Origin: Sandaracinaceae bacterium
GTDB taxonomy: Bacteria > Myxococcota_A > Polyangia > Polyangiales > Sandaracinaceae
Reading direction: 5' to 3'
DNA length: 64,000 nucleotides
Assembly (NCBI GenBank): GCA_040218145.1
Contig: JAVJQK010000039.1
Span: 1-64,000 of the forward strand
Part shown: positions 16,195 to 24,554 of the stretch, one piece after another
Layout of the letters: every line of letters starts with the position of its first letter
Position numbering within the stretch: position 1 is the first letter of the stretch
Program-made: the position numbers and the translations under genes
The notes under the pieces: generated by a model
Databases searched by the model: none
What the model saw: the letters and a program-made list of their open reading frames with translations, nothing else
What the model was told of the DNA's origin: nothing

Positions 16195-16959
16195 GTGAAC
16201 CGCAAGCGAGACAGCAAGGTGCTCTGGTGGCTGCTCGGAGGCGGAGGGGCTTTGTTGCTCCTGCCCGGTCTCTGCTGCTGCGGGATGACCGTCCTCGGTG
16301 CCTTCGTGCCGGCCGGGCCTCCGCGGAGCCCGGTGCCGTCGAGTCCTGAGCTGGCTCTGCCCGAGGGCGAGCCGGTGCCGTCTCCGGTGGTGTCGCCGTC
16401 CGTCGAGCCGGGGCCCGAGCTCATTGCTGAGGGGGGCTCGCCCGCGGGTGCCGCAGAGGATCCAGCGGTCGCCCTTCCGGTGGAAGGTGCAGCGGAGGAC
16501 GCTGTGGCGGAGCCGGGCCTCCCCGGCATCGGGGCGACCCGCGCTCATTGGGAGTCGACCCACAGGCGCGCGCCGGGGTTCGCGCCCGGCGTGGTGTTCG
16601 GACCGATGATCGAGAGCGCGGATGGCGAAGCCTTCGGTCCGAAGTACGCGGGCGTAATGGGGGATGAGCGGATCTACACCTACGCGCTGAACCTGCCGCG
16701 GGGAACCTCGTTCGAGGTGGCACGGATGCTTGTTCGGGGGGAGCTCCCGTCGGACGCGCGAGAGGTGCGCACGCGGCGTCTTCGGGCATGCCGCATGATC
16801 CGCTACCGCAGCGCCACGATGCGACGGCAGTTCGGAAGTGAGGAGCATCGAGGGGACGTGGAGATCGCGTTCTTCAGTCCCAGCGACGAGGTCTTCAACC
16901 CGCGGCGAGTCACCTTCGCGACGGTCGGCTTCTACCTGGGCGAGGGCATTGACTGCTGA
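16195..16959 (+). CDS. Membrane-anchored protein of unknown function
   Basis: About 254 aa; GTG at 16195 lies a few bases behind a run of G (an alternative GTG is at 16189). One N-terminal membrane helix (WWLLGGGGALLLLPGLCCCG) carries a Cys cluster, followed by a Pro/Glu-rich spacer (about 45-110) and a C-terminal globular domain (HRRAPGFAPGVVFGPMIES; IYTYALNLPRGTSFEV; EIAFFSPSDEVFNPRR). The basic NRKRDSK start suggests an inside N-terminus and an external domain. The family is not recognised. Confidence 0.7.
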   Translation: MNRKRDSKVLWWLLGGGGALLLLPGLCCCGMTVLGAFVPAGPPRSPVPSSPELALPEGEPVPSPVVSPSVEPGPELIAEGGSPAGAAEDPAVALPVEGAAEDAVAEPGLPGIGATRAHWESTHRRAPGFAPGVVFGPMIESADGEAFGPKYAGVMGDERIYTYALNLPRGTSFEVARMLVRGELPSDAREVRTRRLRACRMIRYRSATMRRQFGSEEHRGDVEIAFFSPSDEVFNPRRVTFATVGFYLGEGIDC

Positions 16960-17006
16960 GCAGACCGCGCGTCGCGTCGGGCGCCGCCCCGTTGCAGACT
17001 GCGGCT

Positions 17007-17522
17007 ATGTGGAAGATCGACGACGCCGACGGGAGACTGCGCACGATGATGCTCGAGTCCGCGCAGTGGGCCGGCGCGCACATCTGGCGCCGTGCGCATG
17101 AGTGCGAGGACGGCATCGGGATTCTGATCGTCCATCCGAGCAACCACAGCGCCGGGCAACTCGTGGGCATCTTTTCGCCCCATGGAGCGCCGACGCCGAC
17201 CCGCGACGTCGAGGTCGACTGGAGCCACGAGCTCGCCTCGCTCGATGAGCAGGTCGAGGCGTGGGAGCTCGGCCGCAAGGCGGGAACGCTCATCTCGAGC
17301 GAGCGCCCGGCCGATCCGATGGCGGTCTGCGTCGTCCCGGCTCGCCGCAAGGCCCTGCTCCGCATTGTGACCGGCTGCGTGGGTGAGCCTGCGGGCGAGA
17401 CGCTCCGCGCGCAGCTCGAGAACGCTCCGGCTGACTGCTACCCCGAGGTGACAGTGGTGGTGGATGAGATGCGGCTCGCCTGGCGCAACGCCGAGGAGAT
17501 GCTCGCGCGTCGAGAGAGCTAG
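17007..17522 (+). CDS. Hypothetical cytosolic protein
   Basis: A 171-aa protein with ATG at 17007 (MWKIDDADG); an in-frame ATG five codons upstream is possible. No signal or membrane segment. It has alternating strands and helices (GIGILIVHPSNHSAGQLVGI; ADPMAVCVVPARRKALLRIV) and a C-terminal helix (EVTVVVDEMRLAWRNAEEML). It lies 47 bases after the membrane protein gene on the same strand, so may be co-transcribed. No function can be given. Confidence 0.65.
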   Translation: MWKIDDADGRLRTMMLESAQWAGAHIWRRAHECEDGIGILIVHPSNHSAGQLVGIFSPHGAPTPTRDVEVDWSHELASLDEQVEAWELGRKAGTLISSERPADPMAVCVVPARRKALLRIVTGCVGEPAGETLRAQLENAPADCYPEVTVVVDEMRLAWRNAEEMLARRES

Positions 17523-17655
17523 CTAGCCGCGACCTCAGCTTCCCCCGACAGGCCGCTGCGAGCGCGACGAGCAGGCCCATCCATCCTAGAGGAGGATCGC
17601 GTCGAGGGCGGCGTACAGCCCGACGTCCGATGCGGATGGTGCCCGCGGCACGGGC

Positions 17656-17764
17656 GCGACCCAACCGGAGGCGGGTTTGAACGGCGCGGTCCTCGCGCTT
17701 CGCCTCGGGCGGAGGGTGCGTCGGGCGGGGCGGAGGTGTCGAACCGGGGCGACCCAGCGCCGTG
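17656..17764. repeat. Direct repeat, copy 2 (mate at 15754)
   Basis: Second copy of the roughly 110-base repeat, opening gacccaaccggaggcgggt and closing gacccagcgccgtga. The whole stretch 17523-17981 holds no gene I can support; this repeat is the only structure seen in it. Confidence 0.6.
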
Positions 17765-17981
17765 ACTCTGCCCGAGGAAGACCCAGCTGGCGAGATCGAC
17801 GCGCGCGCCGATCCGTCGTCCTCCAAGGGCAACACCGGCGGCTCGGCGACGGTCGGCGCAGCGGCGGGGTTCATGAGCGGCCAAGGCGCCACGGGTTGCG
17901 GACCGTGGCAGAAGCGGACCTCTCGCGCGACGACCTCACGCTTGGCGCCGCCGCGCCTCCTCGGCGCGCCTGGGGACTGCA

Positions 17982-18680
17982 CTACACCAGCTCATCGAGT
18001 CCGAGCGCCGAGCGGATCCTGGCCAGGCGCGTTGTCTCCGATTTCGTCGCCTTTCCATCCGCAACCGACATTGTCTCGAGCGCAGCATAGATCTCGGCGC
18101 GACCGACGAGGGGCAGGTCCCGTAGCCGATCGATGGCGCGGTGGAGGTCGTCGGTCGAGTCCACTCGCAGTTCGGCCGCCCAGCGCGCGACGGTGTCTCG
18201 ACGCTCTGCAGGAAAGAGTCTGTCGATCTGACGCTGGAGCTCCTGGGCTTCTCCCTCGGCGTTCCGCCGATCCGCTTTCGCGATGTGCTTGAGCAGCCAG
18301 ATGATGGCGCGCTCTTCGGCTTCGAGTTCGACCATGCGCTGTTCGGCCTCGACGGCTTCCGCGCGGCGTCGCCGTTCCGCTTCGTGGGACCGCTGGCGGC
18401 GTTCCCGAAGCTCCTCGGCGGCGCGTGCCAGCTGGTGCGCGTCAGCAAGACGCTGGGCAACCACGGCCTCGAGCTGCTCCTGCCCTTCGCTCCACCCGCA
18501 GCCACAGAGTCGGAAGTTGGTGCTGTAGCGACGGTCAGGTCCGCCGTCTCTCCGGGCATGGACCCAACGAACCGTGCCTCGTCGACCGCACGAAGGGCAG
18601 GGTTCGCGCGACAGATGTACGAAGAGCGCTGCCGCCATACATGCCACGAGCGCAACCACGAAGAAGATCGCTCCACCCAT
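17982..18680 (-). CDS. Membrane zinc-ribbon protein with C-terminal TerB-like domain
   Basis: A 232-aa protein; ATG at 18680 has GGGGAG just upstream (the frame is open further but lacks family-like sequence). Order: membrane helix (1-22), zinc-ribbon Cys pairs (CPSC 28-31 and CGCGW 59-63), a long charged coiled coil (about 70-140, ELRERRQRSHEAERRRRAEA), then a TerB-like helical domain with MSVADGKATKSETTRLARIR near the end. TerB-like domains occur in stress-response and membrane-linked systems. It lies downstream of the K+ channel gene on the same strand, with about 205 bases between. Confidence 0.75.
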   Translation of the reverse strand: MGGAIFFVVALVACMAAALFVHLSREPCPSCGRRGTVRWVHARRDGGPDRRYSTNFRLCGCGWSEGQEQLEAVVAQRLADAHQLARAAEELRERRQRSHEAERRRRAEAVEAEQRMVELEAEERAIIWLLKHIAKADRRNAEGEAQELQRQIDRLFPAERRDTVARWAAELRVDSTDDLHRAIDRLRDLPLVGRAEIYAALETMSVADGKATKSETTRLARIRSALGLDELV

Positions 18681-18885
18681 TCTGCTCCCCCTCAGGTCGT
18701 TCGCCTGCGCGTTCTCCTCGGGGCGAACGTCCAACGATACACCCTCCATGTAGAGTGCGTTCTCGAGCAGGGCGTTCCGGGGTGTGCCGCCCGCCGTGAA
18801 TTTCTCGGACGGGCCGAGGAAGCTGCGCCTGTTCGTCGCGCTGGCGATCAGCGAGGCTTGCAAGGAGATCGTGCCCGAGATTCGT

Positions 18886-19761
18886 TCAACGAGGACCGCC
18901 CAACCTCGAACCGCATCCCCGGCAGAACGAGGCATCTCCGGCATGCCCCGAGATCCCACAGGCCGAACAGGCGCGGCTCTCCTGATCCCGCTTGTAGTAC
19001 TCGACCATCCCCGAACTCACGATCCCGGCGGGCACTGCGATGATCCCGATCCCGATGAGCATCAGCACCCCCGTGACCAGGCGGGCGGCTGGCCCTTGCG
19101 GGACCGTCTCTCCGTACCCGACGGTCGTGAGCGTTACCACGCTCCACCAGACGGCATGCGGGATGCTTTCGAACGTCTCGGGCTCGAGGTGGTACATCAC
19201 GCTGCCCATCAGGACGATCGCCATGACGGCGACCAGCAGGAACGCGATTAGCTGGTGGCGCGCGTCGCGAACGACCGCGCCGAGCATGGAAAGGGCCCGG
19301 GTGTAGCGGTGAAGCTTGAGCAGCCGCATGACGCGGAGCGTCCGGAGCAAGCGCAGGATTCGAAGATCGACAATCCCAACCGTGAAGAGGCTGATGTAGA
19401 ACGGAAGAATGGCCGCCAGGTCGATGAGGACCAACGGCTCCGTCGCCCTACGCAGGGGCCTCTCCGCCGTTGCGACACGTAGCACGTACTCGATGGAGAA
19501 CACCGCCACGGCGAAGCACTCGAACCAGCGAAGCCACGTGCGCGACCACCTGGGCAGCGAAGGGACCGTCTCCACCGCAACCGCGACGCAGGAAGCGAGG
19601 ATCAAGCCCATGATGGTCCACGCGACGACCTTGCCCAACCCCGTGGAGCCGTCATCGAGGACGTTCCGGATCCGCGCCCGAAGCGAGTCCTGCCTCTCCG
19701 CGGCGTCGTTTCGACTGAGAGCCGTGGTTCCGGCTTGCGGTTCTGGAGAACTCGAGTTCAT
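18886..19761 (-). CDS. Voltage-gated-type potassium channel with C-terminal zinc ribbon
   Basis: A 291-aa six-helix channel. The S4 helix has regularly spaced Arg (RILRLLRTLRVMRLLKL, 134-150), and the selectivity filter is TLTTVGYGE (211-219), preceded by the pore Trp pair (AVWWSVV). After S6 (MLIGIGIIAVPAGIVSSGMV) comes a short tail with CSAC and CRGC, a zinc ribbon as in many prokaryotic Kv-like channels. I prefer ATG at 19761 because GAGAGG precedes it; ATGs nine and ten codons upstream are possible. It should carry K+ across the inner membrane. Confidence 0.92.
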   Translation of the reverse strand: MNSSSPEPQAGTTALSRNDAAERQDSLRARIRNVLDDGSTGLGKVVAWTIMGLILASCVAVAVETVPSLPRWSRTWLRWFECFAVAVFSIEYVLRVATAERPLRRATEPLVLIDLAAILPFYISLFTVGIVDLRILRLLRTLRVMRLLKLHRYTRALSMLGAVVRDARHQLIAFLLVAVMAIVLMGSVMYHLEPETFESIPHAVWWSVVTLTTVGYGETVPQGPAARLVTGVLMLIGIGIIAVPAGIVSSGMVEYYKRDQESRACSACGISGHAGDASFCRGCGSRLGGPR

Positions 19762-19839
19762 GCGCGACCTCTCACGAAGCTTCATCATCGGAGCGGTCGT
19801 GGGTCAAGACGCGATGCACCACCACTGGAGAAGCACTCC

Positions 19840-20313
19840 ATGGGCATGAAAGTCGAGTGCCGCTCGTGCGGCCACCGATGGCAGTCGCAGGTCGCGGTTT
19901 CCGCATGGTGTCCGATCTGCCGGGGGACGCGAGTGCGTGCGCGTTCGTTGGCAGGGGTGGTCTTTCTGGTGGTCGGAGGGGTGCTCATCGCCGTGATGGC
20001 CTCGTGCTGTCTGTGGATGAAATCCGTGACGCCACAACCGCGCGCAGCAAGGACAGCTTCGCCGCGGCCCCCTGTTGTGACGGCGAGCCCGGATGCCGGC
20101 GTGGAGGAGGGTGACCCGACACCGGGAACGCTGTGTGGTCATGCCGATGCTCTCGAGGGTGCAGTCTCCCTGCCGAGCTGGTCTTCATACCGCTGTCGGT
20201 CCGCGGCCGAGCGATGTCTCGCGCGCTCCGAATACACGCATGATCGAGGGCACGGCTGTCCCGGTGAGATGCAGTGCTGCCCGCCGACCGGGCAGGCGGC
20301 GGGACTGCGGTAG
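19840..20313 (+). CDS. Small zinc-ribbon membrane protein
   Basis: A 157-aa protein; ATG preceded by GGAG at a good distance. Residues 1-30 form a zinc ribbon (ECRSCGHRW then WCPICRGTRV), followed by one membrane helix (LAGVVFLVVGGVLIAVMASC), a Pro/Ala linker, and a Cys-rich C-terminal part (TLCGHADALEG; GHGCPGEMQCCPP) likely outside the membrane. Divergent from the channel gene. The role is unknown. Confidence 0.7.
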   Translation: MGMKVECRSCGHRWQSQVAVSAWCPICRGTRVRARSLAGVVFLVVGGVLIAVMASCCLWMKSVTPQPRAARTASPRPPVVTASPDAGVEEGDPTPGTLCGHADALEGAVSLPSWSSYRCRSAAERCLARSEYTHDRGHGCPGEMQCCPPTGQAAGLR

Positions 20314-20326
20314 ACTCGGCGGCTGC

Positions 20327-21415
20327 ATGGCGTTTCGTTTTCGCAAGAGTTTCAAGATTGGTGGCGTCCGCATCAACCTTGGAAAATCGGGGGTGAGCGC
20401 GTCGGTGGGCGTTAAGGGGCTCGGCGTGGGTGTGGGTCCCAGAGGGCCGCGCATGTCCGCCTCGCTGCCGGGCACGGGCCTCAGCTACTCGGCGCGCGTT
20501 GGAGGTCGGACTGCGCGGCAGCGTCGGAACGAGCTGGTGAGCCACGCCGGCTACGTGTCGGAGTTCCACGAACTCGCGGTCTATGAGAACCGGATCGAAC
20601 TGCTGACGTCGATGCATCGCGAGCCGTGTCCGCCGTGGAACTGGTCGGAGGTGGCTGTTGCGCCGGACCCTCCGCCGCCGTCCGATGCGTCGCGCCATGC
20701 CGCAGCGGTCGTCCGGCGGCAAAACGACTACGACCCTGGATGGTCAGCGCGCCTCTTTGGCAAGGCGCACAAGACTCGAAAGATGCTCGAGGCCGAATTG
20801 ATCGCGGCGCGACAGACGGATGCCATCGAGCACGCCGCCGAGGTCGAGCGGCTCGCGTGGCTTCGGCCTCTCGCCGCTGGTGTCCTCGAAGGAAACCCTG
20901 ATGCCTGCGCGGCCGCGCTGGAGCACCTGGGCGGTTTCGAGGAGGTGCGCGAAGTCGGAAGCGGTCTCGATGTCCGCATCGTTCGACCGTGGTGCGTCGA
21001 GGCGACGTTCACGGCGTTGAGTGACGACGTGGTCCCCAGGGAAGTCAAGGAGCTGACGGCGGCCGGCAACGTGTCGACGAAGAAGATGGGCGTGACGAAA
21101 TACTGGGCCATCTATCAGGACCACGTGTGCAGCACGGCGATCCGGATCGCGCGTGAGGTGTTCGCGGTTGTTCCCGTGCCCGTCTGCCTCGTGCATGGTG
21201 CGATCCCGCTGCTCGACACCCGGACAGGACACGTCGGCGGCACCGTCGTGCTCTCGACCGCATTCGAGCAGGCGACCTTCGAGACGCTCAACTTCGATTC
21301 GATCGACCCATCGGACACGATGACCCTCTTCGAGCACCGCATGGACTTCAAGAAGACGAAGGGATTTTGCCCCGTGGAGCCGTTGAGTCCTGACAACTTC
21401 GAAACCGGTTCCTAG
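20327..21415 (+). CDS. DUF4236 N-terminal domain protein
   Basis: A 362-aa protein with ATG 14 bases after the previous gene. Residues 1-55 are a typical DUF4236 module: FRFRKSFKIGGVRINLGKSG, then VSASVGVKGLGVGVGPRGPR and SLPGTGLSYS. The rest is a larger soluble region with a helical middle (KTRKMLEAELIAARQTDAIE) and a beta-rich C-terminal half (SGLDVRIVRPWCVEATF; GGTVVLSTAFEQATFETLNF). DUF4236 has no proven function. Confidence 0.8.
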   Translation: MAFRFRKSFKIGGVRINLGKSGVSASVGVKGLGVGVGPRGPRMSASLPGTGLSYSARVGGRTARQRRNELVSHAGYVSEFHELAVYENRIELLTSMHREPCPPWNWSEVAVAPDPPPPSDASRHAAAVVRRQNDYDPGWSARLFGKAHKTRKMLEAELIAARQTDAIEHAAEVERLAWLRPLAAGVLEGNPDACAAALEHLGGFEEVREVGSGLDVRIVRPWCVEATFTALSDDVVPREVKELTAAGNVSTKKMGVTKYWAIYQDHVCSTAIRIAREVFAVVPVPVCLVHGAIPLLDTRTGHVGGTVVLSTAFEQATFETLNFDSIDPSDTMTLFEHRMDFKKTKGFCPVEPLSPDNFETGS

Positions 21416-21913
21416 CTGCCCTGGACCACCTAGACCTAGACCACCCCGTTCGATCGCACTCAGCTCTCCTGGCGAGCTTCATGGGAGACGACGCAACGAG
21501 AGAGTCCCACCGGGCGGGCAGTCACGCGTAGACCCAAGCGCCTTGCGTCTGGCGAGGTCAGAGACGGGCGAGCCGACTCCGCCCTCGGTCGACACGGAGC
21601 CGTTCCCGCTGCCTACGTTCGGGCTGGCCATCGTCGTTGACTCCAAGGGACGGCCAGCCGCCGAGGGGTCGTGAAGGCGGTCACAGGAGACGACTATCGC
21701 CGTGCTCGACAACGGCCGTCTCGAGACGCTCAAGGTCGAACTCTTCGGCCGCGCGTAGCCAACGACTCGACGAGGACGACTTCGTGAGGAGGTCCGCGCC
21801 CACACTGCGCTGGACCAGGCCGAACTCCCTGCCCTTCGGGGAGCGACGCGCTCCAGCGCCCCATCGAGCCGGACGTCGACCCCCCCGCCCCCTGGTATTC
21901 GCACCCCCGTCCC
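21416..21913. other. Non-coding or degenerate stretch
   Basis: No gene with a start, ribosome site and family-like sequence is seen on either strand. A short plus-strand frame ending at a TAG near 21760 (IAVLDNGRLETLKVELFGRA) looks gene-like but is interrupted by a TGA just upstream. I regard it as a possible decayed gene end only. Confidence 0.4.
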
Positions 21914-21940
21914 CCACCGATCGAAAAGTTCGATCGGTGG
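21914..21940. promoter_or_regulatory. Perfect 12-bp inverted repeat upstream of WGR/dsRBD gene group
   Basis: CCACCGATCGAA is followed by AAG and then its exact complement TTCGATCGGTGG. The 12-bp stem with a 3-base loop lies 34 bases before the GTG at 21975. It could be an operator (a dimeric regulator site) or, transcribed, a hairpin ending the upstream transcript; there is no T-run after it, which favours an operator or a structured leader. Confidence 0.6.
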
Positions 21941-21974
21941 TCGGAGTCACTGTTTCGACGCCTACGCTGAGGGG

Positions 21975-22460
21975 GTGGACAACGAGACGTCATGGGGGCG
22001 GGCGGAGATCGTCGATCTCGCCAGCGAAAGGATCCGGCGGAGGCTCTCGACGCTGCGCAGCGTCGAGCTGTGGGCGGAGCAAGCGGCCGAGGAGTCGGCG
22101 GTGGCGCCCATGGGTCGCGGCTGCGTCGAGGCGGCCTCCCTCGCCCTCGCGCGTGTCGAGGGCAGCCAGAGCGCATACACGGAGGTGGCCGCGAGGATGG
22201 CGGCGTACCAGCGGGCAGTCGCCGGCTACGAGCCGGACGTGCGCGTCATCCTCGCTGCCGAGCGGGCGTGGTGCGAGGCCGAGCGAGACGCGTCGCGCAC
22301 GGCCGTTCGGCTCGTGGATGGCGAGGAGAGTGACCACGCGCTCGGCCGCGCCGCGGGCTTCGACGTGGTCGCGAGGCGAATCGGCGGCCTGCTCGAGCGG
22401 CACATCGTCAGTCCCACGACGTCCGCCGCGTCCGTGCCGGCGTGGAGAGCCTGGCAATGA
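21975..22460 (+). CDS. Hypothetical helical protein, first gene of WGR/dsRBD group
   Basis: A 161-aa protein starting GTG (DNETSWGRAEIVDL) with GAGGG about 5 bases upstream. It is almost wholly helical and Ala/Arg/Glu-rich (VELWAEQAAEESAVAPMG; RVILAAERAWCEAERDA), without signal or membrane helix. Its TGA overlaps the ATG of the WGR gene, so the two are coupled. No family recognised. Confidence 0.65.
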   Translation: MDNETSWGRAEIVDLASERIRRRLSTLRSVELWAEQAAEESAVAPMGRGCVEAASLALARVEGSQSAYTEVAARMAAYQRAVAGYEPDVRVILAAERAWCEAERDASRTAVRLVDGEESDHALGRAAGFDVVARRIGGLLERHIVSPTTSAASVPAWRAWQ

Positions 22461-22849
22461 GCGAGCTGACGATCCTCTTGAGCATCGACCCGGCACAGAA
22501 TCGATTTCGGTTCTTCGCCATCGTGCTGCGCCGACTGCCGGACGGCGGCGCCGAGCTGCACCGCCGTTGGGGGCGGCTCGGCACCGAGGGGCGCCACGAG
22601 GTGGAGAGCTTCTCGACGGCCCGCCTCGCGGAGGCTGCCCGAGCAGACCTCATCGCCCGTCGTCGTCGACGCGGGTATGAACTCGCGCGCTCGCTCCCGG
22701 TCTCGGGGGAAAGCGACTTCGCCGCGCTCACGGCGTGGGAGGTGGGCCTCGCACTCGCGCTCGAGTCCATGCGTCGCGGCCTCACTGCGCGGCGGGAGGA
22801 GGCTCGCGCCGCGTTTGACTCACGGGCGCAGCTTTTGCTCCCGATCTGA
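22457..22849 (+). CDS. WGR-domain protein
   Basis: A 130-aa protein whose ATG overlaps the previous stop (ATGA). Residues about 12-75 form a WGR domain: NRFRFFAIVLRRLPDG, the signature RRWGRLGTEG (WGR at 38-40), and the helix AARADLIARRRRRGYE. WGR domains bind nucleic-acid ends in PARPs and bacterial proteins. The remaining about 50 residues are helical (AWEVGLALALESMRRGL). Stand-alone small WGR proteins are common in bacteria, with poorly known roles. Confidence 0.85.
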   Translation: MSELTILLSIDPAQNRFRFFAIVLRRLPDGGAELHRRWGRLGTEGRHEVESFSTARLAEAARADLIARRRRRGYELARSLPVSGESDFAALTAWEVGLALALESMRRGLTARREEARAAFDSRAQLLLPI

Positions 22850-22937
22850 CTCGCCCGGGCGCTCCCTGTCGGTCAACCTCGAGCCGCAAGCAATCCCGCG
22901 CTTGACGGCGCCGCCGGCCTCACGGCATCACCAAGAC

Positions 22938-23114
22938 ATGGTCGCGACCGACAACGAAGCTCCACCACCTGACTTCGACGACGACGAGACTCCGCCGCTC
23001 CCGCACCGTCGCAAGCGGAGCACGCACTCGGGTGTCGGTGTCGTTGCGAAGGAGATCCCCCCGCCCCCCAACCCCCGCGACCCGCGTCGGGAGAACGCAG
23101 ACGGGGAAGGGTGA
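22938..23114 (+). CDS. Small acidic/proline-rich protein coupled to dsRBD gene
   Basis: A 58-aa protein (VATDNEAPPPDFDDDETPPL at the start), likely disordered, with a basic patch (HRRKRS) in the middle. Its TGA overlaps the GTG of the next gene, which supports real translation. The 88 bases between the WGR gene and this ATG hold nothing I can name. Confidence 0.45.
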   Translation: MVATDNEAPPPDFDDDETPPLPHRRKRSTHSGVGVVAKEIPPPPNPRDPRRENADGEG

Positions 23115-23986
23115 ACGACCTCGAGGAGGAGCTGAGGTCTGACAACCCCAAGGGCCGGCTCTGGGAGGCGTGCGCCGCGCGGCGCATCGTGCCGCCGACA
23201 TGCCGACACGCGACGCTGGGCGCACGCCACCGGGTGGAGATGGAGATGGTGGTTGGCGAGTGGGAGCTGTCGAGCGGGGTGCATTGGGGGTGGTCACGCA
23301 AGATGGCCGAGCAGCTCGCGTCTCGCGCCCTGCTCGGGGAGTTGGAGGCGCTCGGGCAGGACGAGCCTGCGGCGCGGCCCCCGCCAACGCACGCGGGGTG
23401 TGTCGAGCAGGCGCTCGGAGACGAGGACATCTTCGACGTCGACGAGGACGAGGCGGAGCATCTCAGGCGGAGCAATGCGAAGGGCCAGGTGTACGAGTGG
23501 TGCCAGCGGCAGAAGCCCCCCGTGCGTCGCCCGCGCTTCACGGCGCACCCGGCGGGCGGGGCGGTGCTGGTGCGTGCGCGTCTCGACGCGCGCGCTCTCG
23601 AGACGCCGTGGTTCCGGGCAGCTCGGCGCAAGGAGGCTGAGCACGCTGCGGCCGAGGCGCTCCTGCAGCTGTTGCCCGAGTCGGACGATGCGCCGGATCT
23701 AGATGTGGGGGCGACGGCGAACCCGCGCACGCTGCTCAACGAGCTCGTGCAGCACGGTGAGCTCGCCGGATGCCGGGTCGACGTCACGGGTCGCTCCGGT
23801 CCAGACCACGCGCCGCGCTTCGCGGCCGAAGGCCACGCGCGCTTTCCGGACGGGACCGAGGTGAGAACTGCGTCGCACGAGGGGGCGAGCAAGCGCGAGG
23901 CGATCGGCGCCGCGTCGCGTGCCCTGCTTGTTCACGTGCTCGCTCATGCAGGGAGGCTCGAGCCTCTTCATCGCGTGGCTTTGTGA
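23111..23986 (+). CDS. Protein with three tandem double-stranded-RNA-binding-like domains
   Basis: A 291-aa protein; the GTG overlaps the previous TGA and follows GGGGAAGG. Domain 3 (about 203-278) is a convincing dsRBD: NPRTLLNELVQHG, DHAPRFAAEG, then SHEGASKREAIGAASRALL, the alpha-beta-beta-beta-alpha order with the SKREA basic helix start. Domain 1 (about 11-79: NPKGRLWEACAARR, GWSRKMAEQLASRALLGEL) and domain 2 (about 120-188: NAKGQVYEWCQRQ, ARRKEAEHAAAEALLQLL) repeat this pattern more loosely. No RNase III or other catalytic domain is attached. Bacterial dsRBDs usually occur once, in RNase III, so an all-dsRBD protein is unusual. Predicted cytosolic dsRNA or structured-RNA binding. Confidence 0.75.
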   Translation: MNDLEEELRSDNPKGRLWEACAARRIVPPTCRHATLGARHRVEMEMVVGEWELSSGVHWGWSRKMAEQLASRALLGELEALGQDEPAARPPPTHAGCVEQALGDEDIFDVDEDEAEHLRRSNAKGQVYEWCQRQKPPVRRPRFTAHPAGGAVLVRARLDARALETPWFRAARRKEAEHAAAEALLQLLPESDDAPDLDVGATANPRTLLNELVQHGELAGCRVDVTGRSGPDHAPRFAAEGHARFPDGTEVRTASHEGASKREAIGAASRALLVHVLAHAGRLEPLHRVAL

Positions 23987-24160
23987 AGCGGCGGATCGGC
24001 CGCTCGGTCATCGGGCGAGCCGCCGCCGGATCGACCCTCGCGACCTCCGCGGTGCCCCGGCCAAGGGTCGCTGCTGTGCTCGCGGGCCGCGGCGTTGCTC
24101 TCCTGGCTCGCTTCATCCGGCTGAACTTGTCCATCTCCGCCCGGACCTAAGGGACTGGTC

Positions 24161-24553
24161 ATGAGAGCCCGCGTCGGTGTCGCCTGTGATGAAGCGAGCG
24201 CTCGCAGCGCGATGAGGGACCACCTGCGCGGCGCCGGCTTCGCGGTGAGCAGCGCCGGGGATCTCCCCGGCCTCTCGCTGCTGCTTCATCGACACCGGCT
24301 GACACGGTCGCGCCTCGACGCGCTCGTTGTCGAGCCGTCCGATGGCCCTCTCGGCGTGTGCTGGACCGGACTGGAGAGCCTGCGCCTGGATCGACGCGGC
24401 GTACCGGTCGTCCTAGTCGCCGCGCCCGAGCGGGTGGGTGAAACGCTACGCAAGCGGCTGGCCGCAGTGTCCATCGTCCCGAAGACGTCCCCCAGAACGT
24501 TGGATCTGATCACGCAGTCGCTGGGCTATCTGATGCCTTTGGCTCAGCGCTGA
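24161..24553 (+). CDS. Degenerate receiver-like protein
   Basis: A 130-aa protein starting ATG. It has the length and layout of a response-regulator receiver (RARVGVACDEASARSAMRDH; GVPVVLVAAPERV; VSIVPKTSPRTLDLITQSL), but the acidic pair is reduced to CDE and the phosphoacceptor strand reads LDALVVEPSDG, without the usual D at the right place. It is a probable pseudo-receiver in the signalling cluster; one base separates it from the next gene. Confidence 0.6.
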   Translation: MRARVGVACDEASARSAMRDHLRGAGFAVSSAGDLPGLSLLLHRHRLTRSRLDALVVEPSDGPLGVCWTGLESLRLDRRGVPVVLVAAPERVGETLRKRLAAVSIVPKTSPRTLDLITQSLGYLMPLAQR

Positions 24554-24554
24554 G

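Noticed and set aside
16715-16740. A tggcac...ttg pattern resembling a sigma-54 promoter
   Set aside because: It lies inside a coding region with imperfect spacing and no gene start behind it.
21590-21765. Short plus-strand frame resembling a real gene end
   Set aside because: An in-frame TGA interrupts it and there is no start with a ribosome site; too little to call a gene.
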